Positions 16,354 to 24,629 of a stretch of DNA of 64,000 nt are shown here, piece after piece. The position numbers were made by a program, and so were the translations under genes. Where the stretch lies: the NCBI RefSeq assembly GCF_001598055.1, contig NZ_CP014845.1, positions 744,001 to 808,000 on the forward strand, in the 5' to 3' direction. The stretch is from Cupriavidus nantongensis (GTDB lineage: Bacteria; Pseudomonadota; Gammaproteobacteria; Burkholderiales; Burkholderiaceae). Position 1 is the first letter of the stretch, and every line of letters starts with the position of its first letter. The notes beneath the pieces were generated by a model. That model made no database searches. It was not told the DNA's origin and saw only the letters and a program-made list of their open reading frames with translations.

Positions 16354-17124
16354 TCAGCGCACCCACGCCGAAATCGCCGGCAGCATCAAACTCACCCCGA
16401 TCCCGATCAGAACCCCAAACGCGACCCGCCGCGTCGTGGTCGGCGAGAACGGCGGCGGAAAGCGCCGTCCCAGCAGCGTGGCAAGCACCACCACCGGCAC
16501 CCCGACCGCGGCCTGCAGCCAGATCGCGGCGTCGAGCTGGCCCTGCCAGGCCGAGAACAGCGTGCGCACGCTCGAGGTCACGGTGAACACCAGGATCAGC
16601 GCGCAGCGGATTTCCACCGGCTTCATCGGCTGCCGGTAGAACTGGAAGATCAGCGGCGGCCCGGAGACGCCGAACATGCCGCTCAGCAAGCCGCCGAAGA
16701 CGCCGCTCATGAAGAAGCTGCCGTCACCGGAACGTTGCGGCAGCGGTTCGGGTTTGAAGGCCGCGCTCAGGCCGCCGTACAGGATTACCGCGCCCAGCAG
16801 CAGCTGCAGCAGCGTGGCGGCGGTGCTGCTCAGGTATTCCAGCACCAGCACGCCGACCAGCACCGAAGGCAGGATGCCGATCGCCGCAGCGCCGACGGCG
16901 CGCCAGTCGATATGCTGGAACTTGCCGGGCAGCGCGCAGGCGCTGTTGGCCAGCGTCACCAGGCTGACCACGGCGGCGACGGTAGCGACCGGCGCCAGGC
17001 CCAGCCCGCTGGTGGCGCCCATCACGATCATGCCGAGGCCAAAGCCGGTCACCGTCTGGAAATAGGTGCCGGCACCGAGCAGGGCCTGCAGGCCCAACAG
17101 CGGCAATAGCAATTCCGCTTTCAT
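16354..17124 (-). CDS. tauE: TauE/SafE-family sulfite exporter
   Basis: 256 residues, about eight membrane segments, with the family repeats TGFGLGMIVMG (residues 26-36) and GGLLSGMFGVSGPPLIF (about 144-160). Its ATG overlaps the pta stop as ATGA (17121-17124), so translation is coupled. Xsc releases sulfite in the cytoplasm; a TauE-type exporter beside xsc-pta is the known arrangement for getting rid of it. Sulfite export is therefore a confident inference from context, not from the sequence alone. Confidence 0.88.
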   Translation of the reverse strand: MKAELLLPLLGLQALLGAGTYFQTVTGFGLGMIVMGATSGLGLAPVATVAAVVSLVTLANSACALPGKFQHIDWRAVGAAAIGILPSVLVGVLVLEYLSSTAATLLQLLLGAVILYGGLSAAFKPEPLPQRSGDGSFFMSGVFGGLLSGMFGVSGPPLIFQFYRQPMKPVEIRCALILVFTVTSSVRTLFSAWQGQLDAAIWLQAAVGVPVVVLATLLGRRFPPPFSPTTTRRVAFGVLIGIGVSLMLPAISAWVR

Positions 17125-18152
17125 GCCGCCTGCTCGCCTTTGGTGGCCGTTTCCGCGCTGGCCTGCGCCTGGACCACGGTGACGGCGATCACATGGAACA
17201 CGTCGTCGGCGCTGCAGCCGCGCGAGAGGTCGTTGGCCGGCTTGTTCAGGCCCTGCAGCATCGGTCCGATGGCCTTGGCGCCGCCGACGCGTTCGGCCAG
17301 CTTGTAGCCGATATTGCCGGCTTCCAGGCTGGGGAACACCAGCACGTTGGCGTGGCCGTTCACCTGCGAATGCGCGACCTTGCGCGCGGCGATCTCGGCG
17401 ACGATGGCGGCATCGAGCTGCACGTCGCCGTCGATGGCCAGGCCGGGGCGCTGCGCGCGCACGCGCTCGGTCGCGGCCACGACCTTGTCGACCGCGGCGT
17501 GGTGGGCGCTGCCGCTGGTCGAGAACGACAGCATCGCCACGCGCGGCTCGTCGTTCAGCAGCGCGCGCGCGCTGTCGGCGGCGGCCATGGCGATATCGGC
17601 CAGCGCTTCGGCATCGGGGTCGACCACCAGCCCACAGTCAGAAAAGATCAATCCGCCCTTGAGCGTGTGGAACGGCTCGCACAGCATCATCAGGAAGAAG
17701 CTCGACACCAGCCGGAAGCCCGGCGCCAGTCCGATCAGCTGGATCGCGTTGCGCACGACGTCGGCGGTGGTGTGGGCGGCGCCCGCGACCGAGCCGTCGG
17801 CATGGCCCAGCCGCACCATCAGGTTGGCGAAGCACAGCGGATCCAGCACGGCGCGTTTGGCTTCGTCGAGCGTCATGCCCTTTTTCTGGCGCAATGCGAA
17901 CAGCTGCTGCGCGAACGAAGGCGTCAGCGCCGAGGTGGCAGGATCGACCAGCGTCATGCCGTCCAGCCCGATGCCGTGGATGGCCGCGGCGGCGTTGATC
18001 TGGCGCGCGTCGCCAACCAGCACGATGCGCGCGATGCCTTCCTGCGTGGCGCGTTGCGCGGCCTGCAGGATGCGCGGGTCGTCGGCCTCGCACAGCACGA
18101 TGCGGCGAGGCGCGGCACGGGCGCGGTCGATGATGCGGAGGATGGGTTTCAT
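17121..18152 (-). CDS. pta: Phosphate acetyltransferase
   Basis: 343 residues, the single-domain Pta form. Family blocks: RIVLCEADDPRILQAA near the start, GSVAGAAHTTADVVRNAIQ in the middle, FSTSGSAHHAAVDKV, and the C-terminal LVFPSLEAGNIGYKLAERVGG and GLNKPANDLSRG. Converts the acetyl phosphate made by Xsc to acetyl-CoA. Downstream of xsc by 125 bases that contain a terminator and a hairpin repeat, and translationally coupled to tauE. Confidence 0.95.
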   Translation of the reverse strand: MKPILRIIDRARAAPRRIVLCEADDPRILQAAQRATQEGIARIVLVGDARQINAAAAIHGIGLDGMTLVDPATSALTPSFAQQLFALRQKKGMTLDEAKRAVLDPLCFANLMVRLGHADGSVAGAAHTTADVVRNAIQLIGLAPGFRLVSSFFLMMLCEPFHTLKGGLIFSDCGLVVDPDAEALADIAMAAADSARALLNDEPRVAMLSFSTSGSAHHAAVDKVVAATERVRAQRPGLAIDGDVQLDAAIVAEIAARKVAHSQVNGHANVLVFPSLEAGNIGYKLAERVGGAKAIGPMLQGLNKPANDLSRGCSADDVFHVIAVTVVQAQASAETATKGEQAA

Positions 18153-18173
18153 GGTGGTTGGCTCGGTGAAACT

Positions 18174-18193
18174 AAAAAAGGGCCGTAGCCCTT
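18174..18193 (-). terminator. Intrinsic terminator between xsc and pta
   Basis: On the minus strand, AAGGGC-TACG-GCCCTT followed by a run of T (stem 18178-18193, T tract 18174-18179). Lies 22 bases before the pta ATG, so transcripts from xsc should partly end here and pta-tauE would receive only read-through. Confidence 0.75.
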
Positions 18194-18212
18194 GTCATGC
18201 TGGTGGTTGCTC

Positions 18213-18236
18213 CCCTCTCCCGCGTGCGGGAGAGGG
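18213..18236. repeat. Dispersed hairpin repeat, copy 2
   Basis: CCCTCTCCCGC-GT-GCGGGAGAGGG with 11-bp perfect arms, between xsc and pta and just upstream of the intrinsic terminator. Left flank TTGCTC matches copy 3, so it lies in the opposite orientation to copies 1 and 4. May also stabilise or process the xsc mRNA 3' end. Confidence 0.7.
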
Positions 18237-18277
18237 AGTATGCCCATCGCAAGCGATGCGCCTGTGCAAGCTCGGAC

Positions 18278-20131
18278 TCAGACGTAATCCTTGTACTTGT
18301 CCAGGTAACGCACCGGCTTGGCCAGCGCATCGCGGCGGAACGGGTCGCCCAGTTCGCGGGTGCACATGATCTCGATGATGGTGGTCTTGCCGTGGTTCAT
18401 CTGCAGGTCGATGGCGCGCTTCAGTGCCGGGCCCACGTCTTCCAGGCGGTCGACCACGATGCCTTCGGCGCCCATGGCCTTGGCGATGCCGGCGAAGCTC
18501 TGGTTGTCGAGCTCGCCCGCGACGAAGCGGCGGTTGTAGAAGTCCACCTGGTTCTTCTTCTCCGCGCCCCACTGGCGGTTGTGGAACACCACCGCGGTCA
18601 CCGGGATGTTGTGGCGCACGCAGGTCATGGTTTCCATCAGGCTCATGCCCCAGGCGCCGTCACCGGCGTACGACACGGCCGGGCGGTGCGGTGCCGCGAC
18701 CTTGGCGCCGATGATGGTGGGGAAGGCGTAGCCGCAGTTGCCCCAGCTCATTGCCGCGAAGAAGCTGCGCGGCTTCTCGAAGCGCAGGTAGCTGTTGGCC
18801 ACCGAGTTGATGTTGCCGATATCGGTGGACACCATCACGTCTTCCGGCATGGCCTTTTCCAGCTCGCGCAGCACCTGGCGCGGATGCAGGTAGTGGCCGC
18901 CGGTGGGCGTGCGCTCGTTCTTCTGCTCTTCGATCATGTCGAGGCTGTACGGGTCGCGCTCGTGCGTCCACTCGTCCAGCTCTTTCTCCCATGCCGCCTT
19001 CTCGTTGGCGATTTCGGTGGCGCGGCCGTCGCGGGTCGCATCGCAAGCCAGCGTGCGGCCGGCCAGGCGCTGGGTCAGCGCGATCGCGGCGGCCTTGGCG
19101 TCGCCGCAGATGCCGACCGAGATCTTCTTCACCAGGCCCAGCATCTTGTGGTCTGCGTCGATCTGGATGATCTTGGCGGTCTTGGGCCAGTAGTCCATGC
19201 CGTGCTGCGGCAGCGTGCCGAACGGCCCCAGGCGCGAGCCCAGCGCCACCACCACGTCGGCGCGCGAGATCAGCTTCATCGCCGCCTTCGAGCCCTGGTA
19301 GCCCAGCGGGCCGCACCACAGCGGGTGGCTGGCCGGGAACGAGTCGTTGTGCAGGTAGCTGTTGACCACCGGTGCACCGAGGCGCTCGGCCAGCGCCTTG
19401 CATTCCTCGATGGCATCGGCCATCACCACGCCGCCGCCGGAGATGATCACCGGGAACTTGGCGTTGGCCAGCAGCTCGGCGGCTTCGTTCAGGCTCTGCT
19501 CGCCGCCGGGGCCGCGATCGAGGTGCTGCGGCTTCGGAATCTCCGCAGTGATCTTGCCGTAGAAGTGGTCGCGCGGGATGTTCAGCTGGGTCGGGCCCAT
19601 TTCGGCCTTGGCGCGGTCGAAGCAGCGCGCCGTGAACTCGGCCATGCGCGCCGGGTTGGTGACGTGCCCCTGGTACTTGGTGAACTCCTGGAACATCGGC
19701 AGCTGGTTGGCCTCCTGGAAGCCGCCCAGGCCGATGCCCATGGTGCCAGCCTCCGGGGTGACGATCACCACCGGGCTGTGGGCCCAGTAGGCGGCGGCGA
19801 TCGACGTCACGCAGTTGGAGATGCCCGGGCCGTTCTGGCCGATCACCACGCCGTGGCGGCCCGACACGCGGGCGTAACCGTCGGCCATGTGGCCGGCGCC
19901 TTGCTCGTGCACCACCGGGATCAGGCGGATGCCGGCGGGCGCGAAGATGTCCATCGCGTCCATGAAGGCCGAGCCCATGATGCCGAACATGTCGGTCACG
20001 CCGTTGGCGGCCAGCGTTTCGACGAAGGCTTCCGACGGGGTCATGGTCTGCGGGCCGGCCGGCACCTGGTCCTTCGCGGCGGCCGAGCCACCGGAAACGG
20101 CGGGCTGCTTGGTGGTTTCGAGGTCGCGCAT
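18278..20131 (-). CDS. xsc: Sulfoacetaldehyde acetyltransferase
   Basis: 617 residues from ATG 20131, chosen for the AGGAG at 20140-20144 (minus strand). Thiamine-diphosphate enzyme: catalytic-type Glu E76 in VVHEQGAGHMADG, central domain with ISGGGVVMADA, and the ThDP-binding GDGAWGMSLMETMTC ... FHNRQWGAEKKNQ at the C-terminal domain. Xsc converts sulfoacetaldehyde and phosphate to acetyl phosphate and sulfite, the meeting point of taurine, isethionate and other C2 sulfonate pathways. The taurine dehydrogenase or transaminase genes are not in the window, so the upstream branch must be elsewhere. Confidence 0.96.
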   Translation of the reverse strand: MRDLETTKQPAVSGGSAAAKDQVPAGPQTMTPSEAFVETLAANGVTDMFGIMGSAFMDAMDIFAPAGIRLIPVVHEQGAGHMADGYARVSGRHGVVIGQNGPGISNCVTSIAAAYWAHSPVVIVTPEAGTMGIGLGGFQEANQLPMFQEFTKYQGHVTNPARMAEFTARCFDRAKAEMGPTQLNIPRDHFYGKITAEIPKPQHLDRGPGGEQSLNEAAELLANAKFPVIISGGGVVMADAIEECKALAERLGAPVVNSYLHNDSFPASHPLWCGPLGYQGSKAAMKLISRADVVVALGSRLGPFGTLPQHGMDYWPKTAKIIQIDADHKMLGLVKKISVGICGDAKAAAIALTQRLAGRTLACDATRDGRATEIANEKAAWEKELDEWTHERDPYSLDMIEEQKNERTPTGGHYLHPRQVLRELEKAMPEDVMVSTDIGNINSVANSYLRFEKPRSFFAAMSWGNCGYAFPTIIGAKVAAPHRPAVSYAGDGAWGMSLMETMTCVRHNIPVTAVVFHNRQWGAEKKNQVDFYNRRFVAGELDNQSFAGIAKAMGAEGIVVDRLEDVGPALKRAIDLQMNHGKTTIIEIMCTRELGDPFRRDALAKPVRYLDKYKDYV

Positions 20132-20163
20132 GGCGTTGTCTCCTGATGAGGGTGTTATAAAGT

Positions 20164-20228
20164 GGAACAAGGTGTTCCGGAAAATTGCTTGTTGGGGGAA
20201 ATGTAGGCGGAAGACTTCCGTTGGTCAA
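20164..20228 (-). promoter_or_regulatory. xsc promoter with two palindromes
   Basis: Minus strand: -35 TTGACC (20228-20223), 17-base spacer, -10 TACATT (20205-20200). The spacer contains the perfect palindrome CGGAAGACTTCCG (20208-20220) and a second, GGAACA-AGG-TGTTCC (20164-20178), lies in the leader. Either could be an operator for a sulfonate-responsive regulator. Confidence 0.6.
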
Positions 20229-20357
20229 TAGGAAGTTTTGGTTTACGGAATGAAACTGATAAAAAAATGAGACAAATCGCGAGTTTGAGTGCAGTAATCA
20301 GCATTTTTGAGGGATTTGGGAGTCGCGGCGATCGATTCTTGGCAGCCGCCAGCAGGC

Positions 20358-20377
20358 AAAAAAGCCCCGAGGTGGGG
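20358..20377 (-). terminator. Weak intrinsic terminator after cytochrome c gene
   Basis: Minus strand: CCCC-ACCTC-GGGG-C then TTTTTT. The stem is only four G:C pairs, but the T run and the position about 60 bases past the cytochrome c stop fit the end of the sulfonate transporter operon. The remaining intergenic DNA to 20230 is AT-rich and holds nothing else recognised. Confidence 0.45.
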
Positions 20378-20439
20378 TTATGGATCGGGATGTCGCTGAG
20401 GCGGACCGCACGCAGATCGGTGCGGCCGGTGACGGCGGC

Positions 20440-21615
20440 TCAGTGAATGAAGCCGCCCTTGACGAAGCGCACCGGCTCGGCGTCCATTCGCAGCAGCAGC
20501 GCCGTAAGTCCGTCGGTCGCGGGGGAGGGAGCGCGTTGCGTGCCGGCTTCTGCAGTCGACACGCACACCAGGTCGGCGTCGGACCACGGCCGGCCGGGCG
20601 AGCCTTGGGCGCGCAGCCAGCCGTCGCGGTCGGCCAGCAATTGCGTGCCGGCGAGCCGTGCCGGCGCCTGGCCGGAGATCGCCGCGACCGCTTGCCAGGC
20701 ATGCGCCGAGGCTGCGGTGCAGCCGGCGCGGAAGCGCGGCACCTGCGCCGGCGGCCGGCCGTCGGGCGTGACCAGCACGGTCAGGAAGCGGGGATCGTCG
20801 AAGGGCGGAGTAGTGACACTATCGACTGCCACCAGCCGCACGCGCTGCCCGCTGCGCCATGCGGACAAGGCGACCGGTGCGGCGTCGCCGCACCGGACCG
20901 CCATCTCGGGCAGTTGCAGCGGCACCGGCCAGTTGCCGGCGCTGCCGCTGCCGGCAGACAGCGCCTTCATGTAGTCGATCACGGCCCAGGCCTCGGCATC
21001 GCCAAACCGGTCGCGGAAGGCCGGCATGGTGGGTTGCCCGCGCCGGTCGCGCATGCCGGCCAGCACATGCCAGAACAGCTCGCCGTCGGCGCGCCGCGCC
21101 AGCAGCGGACCGGCCAGCGTGGGCGGCCACACCGCCAGGCCGGCGGCGAGCGGTCCTTCGCCGCGCCCGTCCGTGCCGTGGCAGCCGGCGCAATGCTGCG
21201 CATAGACGCGCGCGCCCAGGGCAATGGTGTCGACGGAGAAACGTACCGGGCTGGCGTGGAAGCTCGTGGGCGCGGCCGCCACGAACAGCAGCGATGCCTT
21301 GGGCCATGGCGCCGCCGCCAGTGCCAGCGCGCCGGCGGCGAGCAGCATGCCGCGACGGCGGCGCCAGGCCAGGGCCAACGCCACGGCCAGCACCGCAACG
21401 GCCAGCGCGCACAGGGTCAGGCCGAGCTGGCGTGCCAGGCCCAGGTCGATCAGCAGGGTCTCGCCGGCCACGCGCCATGCCCACGGCCACGCGGGCTGGC
21501 CGTGGCTGTCGCCGGTCAGGCCCAGCGCATGCCAGAGCGACAGCAGGCCGCGCTGCAGCGCCTCGACCAGTACCAGCAGCGCATTCAGCCAGGCCTGCGG
21601 CGGCGGGCCATTCAT
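20440..21615 (-). CDS. Membrane-anchored c-type cytochrome
   Basis: 391 residues from ATG 21615; an earlier frame start would overlap the ATPase gene. Two or three hydrophobic segments occupy the first 110 residues, followed by a cytochrome c domain with one heme site CAGCH near residue 141 and a probable axial Met in QPTMPAF. The C-terminal 150 residues contain scattered cysteines but no domain I recognise. Mono-heme electron carrier facing the periplasm. It is the last gene of the SsuD-SsuACB-like operon, an unusual partner for an FMN-dependent desulfonation system. Confidence 0.8.
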   Translation of the reverse strand: MNGPPPQAWLNALLVLVEALQRGLLSLWHALGLTGDSHGQPAWPWAWRVAGETLLIDLGLARQLGLTLCALAVAVLAVALALAWRRRRGMLLAAGALALAAAPWPKASLLFVAAAPTSFHASPVRFSVDTIALGARVYAQHCAGCHGTDGRGEGPLAAGLAVWPPTLAGPLLARRADGELFWHVLAGMRDRRGQPTMPAFRDRFGDAEAWAVIDYMKALSAGSGSAGNWPVPLQLPEMAVRCGDAAPVALSAWRSGQRVRLVAVDSVTTPPFDDPRFLTVLVTPDGRPPAQVPRFRAGCTAASAHAWQAVAAISGQAPARLAGTQLLADRDGWLRAQGSPGRPWSDADLVCVSTAEAGTQRAPSPATDGLTALLLRMDAEPVRFVKGGFIH

Positions 21616-21655
21616 CGCACGGCCCGCGCGGGCAAGTACGGCGCCATGCGATGCA

Positions 21656-22513
21656 TTACCAGCTGGCGTCGAGCCCCAGGTGGCGCAGCGCCTCATGGCG
21701 CAACGCGGTCAGGCGCGCGTCGCCGCGATGGCGGGGATAGGGCAGGTCGACCCGGATCTCGGCCGCGATGCGCGCCGGACGCTGGCTGAACACGATGACG
21801 CGCTGCGCCAGAAACAGCGCCTCTTCCACGTCGTGCGTGACCAGCAGCGCCGAGAAGCGCGAGCGCTGCCACAGCTCGACCAGGTCGCTCTGCATCGCCA
21901 GCCGCGTCAGCGAATCCAGCTTGCCCAGCGGCTCGTCCAGCACCAGCAAGCGGGGCTCGTTGACCAGCGCGCGCGCCAGCGCCACGCGTTGCGCCATGCC
22001 GCCGGACAGCTGGTGCGGGAAGGCGCGCGCGAACGATTCCAGGCCTACGCGGCGCAAGGCGTCGTCGACGCGATGGCGCTGCTGCGCAAGAATGCCCTGC
22101 GCCTGCAGCCCGAGCGCGACGTTGTCCCAGACACGGCGCCACGGGTACAGCGTGGGATCCTGGAACACCACGATGCGCGACGGGTCCGGCTCGGTAATCG
22201 GCGCGCCGTCCTGCAGGATGTCTCCCGACGTGGGCTGTTCCAGGCCGGCGACCAGCCGCAGCAGCGTGGACTTGCCGCAGCCGCTGGGGCCGAGCAGGGC
22301 GACGAATTCGCCCGGCGCGACGCTGAGGCCGACGTCGTCGAGGACCTGCAGCCGCTCGTTGCCATGACCGAACCAGTGGCTGACCTGCCGGATATCGATA
22401 CGGGCGCCGGTCGGCGTTCCCGCGTCATCGCTCTGCGCGTGGCGGGAAAGGGAAGCCTGCTTCGCGCGCGGGAAAGAACCCCCTGCCTTCAACCGCTCGA
22501 CCACGCTCACCAT
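21656..22513 (-). CDS. ABC transporter ATPase, SsuB/TauB type
   Basis: 285 residues from ATG 22513, which overlaps the permease stop by seven bases. Walker A GPSGCGKST, signature LSGGMAQRVALARAL, Walker B LLVLDEPLGKLD, and switch histidine in VTHDVEEAL. Q-loop is in VFQDPTLYPW. Energises import of an aliphatic sulfonate or sulfate ester with the adjacent permease and binding protein. Confidence 0.93.
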   Translation of the reverse strand: MVSVVERLKAGGSFPRAKQASLSRHAQSDDAGTPTGARIDIRQVSHWFGHGNERLQVLDDVGLSVAPGEFVALLGPSGCGKSTLLRLVAGLEQPTSGDILQDGAPITEPDPSRIVVFQDPTLYPWRRVWDNVALGLQAQGILAQQRHRVDDALRRVGLESFARAFPHQLSGGMAQRVALARALVNEPRLLVLDEPLGKLDSLTRLAMQSDLVELWQRSRFSALLVTHDVEEALFLAQRVIVFSQRPARIAAEIRVDLPYPRHRGDARLTALRHEALRHLGLDASW

Positions 22514-23568
22514 TTCACCGTCCCCTTCTGCCACGACAACACGCGGTCGCGCGCGGCGAACAGCAGCGTGATCACGCCCGAGAACAGCAGCGCCATCACG
22601 ATCAGCGCCGCATACATGTTGACGTACGAGGCCCAGCCCTGGGCCCAGGTCAGGTACCAGCCCAGGCCCGATTTCACGCCCATCATCTCCGCCGTGACCA
22701 GCACCGAGAACGAAGCCCCCAGCCCCATGAACAGGCCGACGAACACCTGCGGCAGCGCCGCCGGGATCGCCACGCGCAGCACCAGGAACCAGCCCGATGC
22801 GCCCAGCGTGCGCGCGACGTCGTAATAGCTCTTGTTGACGCCGGCCACGCCCGACCAGGTCAGCACCGCCACCGGGAACGCCGTGGCCAGCGCAATCAGG
22901 AACACCGCCGCGGCATAGCTCGACGGGAAGAAGTAGAAGGTCAGCGGCAGCAGCGCGGTCGACGGCAACGGCCCCAGCACGCGCAGCACCGGATGCACCC
23001 AGTAGCCGATGCGCCGCGACCAGCCGATCGACACGCCCACCAGGAAGCCCGCAAGACCGCCATAAGCGACGCCCAGTCCGAGCAGCTTCAGCGTGTTCAG
23101 CGCACTCTCGCCCAGCCGCGGCCAGTCGTCCGCATACACCTCGATCAGCGCTTGCGGCGGCGCGAAGAACGGCGTGGGCAGGATCGCGGTCTTGGCGGTC
23201 AGGATTTCCCAGGCCGACAGCGCGACGGGCAAGGCCACCAGCCACGGTCCGGCGGCGCGCAATGCGGCCAGCGGACGTTGCGCGGTCCTGGCGCGCTGTC
23301 CGGCCAGCGCCACCACGGCGAGCACGGCCGCGCCCGCGAGCGCCGCGATGCCAAGCTCCGCGGTATAGGCCCAGTCGCTGAAGCCCACTGCCTGGTTGGG
23401 CCATTGCCACGTCAGCGCACCAAACGCTGCCCACGCCAGCGCGGCGAGGATGCCGGTGGCCCAGAGCGGGCCGGCGTGGCGGGATGTGGCTGCGCTCGCG
23501 TATGGTGCGGGCGCAGCGGAAGACTGGCTTCCGAGACCGGGCTCGAGCGCGCTTTGGCTTGTGGTCAT
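22507..23568 (-). CDS. ABC transporter permease, SsuC/TauC type
   Basis: 353 residues from ATG 23568. Two N-terminal hydrophobic segments precede the usual BPD_transp_1 core (about 165-350) with the EAA-type loop DVARTLGASGWFLVLRVAIPAALPQVFVG. At about 350 residues it is longer than SsuC (around 260) because of that N-terminal extension. Four bases separate it from the binding-protein stop, so the genes are coupled. Confidence 0.92.
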   Translation of the reverse strand: MTTSQSALEPGLGSQSSAAPAPYASAATSRHAGPLWATGILAALAWAAFGALTWQWPNQAVGFSDWAYTAELGIAALAGAAVLAVVALAGQRARTAQRPLAALRAAGPWLVALPVALSAWEILTAKTAILPTPFFAPPQALIEVYADDWPRLGESALNTLKLLGLGVAYGGLAGFLVGVSIGWSRRIGYWVHPVLRVLGPLPSTALLPLTFYFFPSSYAAAVFLIALATAFPVAVLTWSGVAGVNKSYYDVARTLGASGWFLVLRVAIPAALPQVFVGLFMGLGASFSVLVTAEMMGVKSGLGWYLTWAQGWASYVNMYAALIVMALLFSGVITLLFAARDRVLSWQKGTVKW

Positions 23569-23572
23569 GGCA

Positions 23573-24589
23573 TTACCCCAGCACGTTGGCGTAGACATGC
23601 TGCGCCAGGCGTTTGGCATCGGTGGACTTCTTCAGCACGCCGATGCGGCGGAAATCGTCGGCGTAGAACGCGATCTCGTCGCGCAGGTCGACGCCGGTCG
23701 GGTGGTGGGTATAGGTCAGCGTGGCGTAGAGCTTGCGCAGGTCTTCCGGGTTGATCTTGGGCGAGTACCTGGCGAACACCCTGGCGGCCTCGTTGGGATT
23801 CTCGTTGACATAGTCGGTGGCCTGCACGATGGCGCGCGCCAGCGACGTCGCCGCGGGGCGGTCGTTGCGCACCAGTTCGCCGCGCGCGCCGACCACGCAG
23901 CAGACCTTGCGCGCGTACTCGCCGGTGAGGTTGGTGGCCAGTTCCACGTAGGCGCCGTTGGTGCGTTTTTCCAGCAGGTAGAGATTGGGGTCGCCGTCGG
24001 CAATGGCCTGGATCTCGCCCTTGTCGACCGCCACGCCCAGCAGATCGGCAGGGTACTGGCGCCACGTCACGTCCTTGTCCGGGTCGATGCCGTGCTTGGC
24101 CAGCAAGATGGTGAAGAAGTGCTTGCCCGGCGCGGCCAGGTCGCTGACGCCGACGGTCTTGCCCTTCAGGTGCTGCAGCGTGGTGACGCCCGCCGCCTTC
24201 GATCCCACCAGCCGCACGCAGCCGCCGTGCGAGCTGCCGATGATCTTCACGTCGAAGCCGGCTTCGAGCGGCTTGAGCCAGCGGTGGATCATGCCTACCG
24301 CGGCATCGGCCTTGCCGGTGGCGATCGATTCCAGCAACTGGTCGGTCGAGCCGCTGTAGTTGATCAGGTCGACCTGCAGGCCGTTCTTCTCGAAGAAGCC
24401 TTTCTCCTGCGCCACCACCACCGGCGTCAGGCAGAAGGAATTCTGGTTCCAGGCAAAGGTCAGCTTGCGCGGCGCCGACCAGGCCTGCCGGCCCAGGATC
24501 AGCGCGGGCGCGGCCACGGCCGCGGCGCCGGCAAGCCGCAGCACGCGGCGTCGGCGCGGATCGGCAGGGTTGCTGTGGTTCTGGCTCAT
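23573..24589 (-). CDS. Sulfonate-type ABC substrate-binding protein (Tat signal)
   Basis: 338 residues. N-terminal twin-arginine style signal (RRRRVLRLAGAAAVAAPALI, residues 12-31) and then the SsuA/TauA-like NMT1 fold: LTFAWNQNSFCLTPVVVAQEKG, NYSGSTDQLLESIATGKADAA, KGKTVGVSDLAAPGKHF. Tat export implies folding before export. Binds the periplasmic organosulfur ligand for the adjacent transporter; exact ligand not resolvable. Confidence 0.9.
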   Translation of the reverse strand: MSQNHSNPADPRRRRVLRLAGAAAVAAPALILGRQAWSAPRKLTFAWNQNSFCLTPVVVAQEKGFFEKNGLQVDLINYSGSTDQLLESIATGKADAAVGMIHRWLKPLEAGFDVKIIGSSHGGCVRLVGSKAAGVTTLQHLKGKTVGVSDLAAPGKHFFTILLAKHGIDPDKDVTWRQYPADLLGVAVDKGEIQAIADGDPNLYLLEKRTNGAYVELATNLTGEYARKVCCVVGARGELVRNDRPAATSLARAIVQATDYVNENPNEAARVFARYSPKINPEDLRKLYATLTYTHHPTGVDLRDEIAFYADDFRRIGVLKKSTDAKRLAQHVYANVLG

Positions 24590-24629
24590 GTGGGATTCCC
24601 GTCTTCGTGGTGTGATGGGTTGGTTGCGC

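Noticed and set aside
18197..20146. Plus-strand open frame of about 650 codons over xsc
   Set aside because: Exact antisense of xsc, whose family motifs and promoter are clear.
21656..23434. Single long minus-strand frame joining ATPase and permease DNA
   Set aside because: The upstream half is the permease gene read in the wrong frame; the real ATPase starts at 22513, so this is not a fusion protein.
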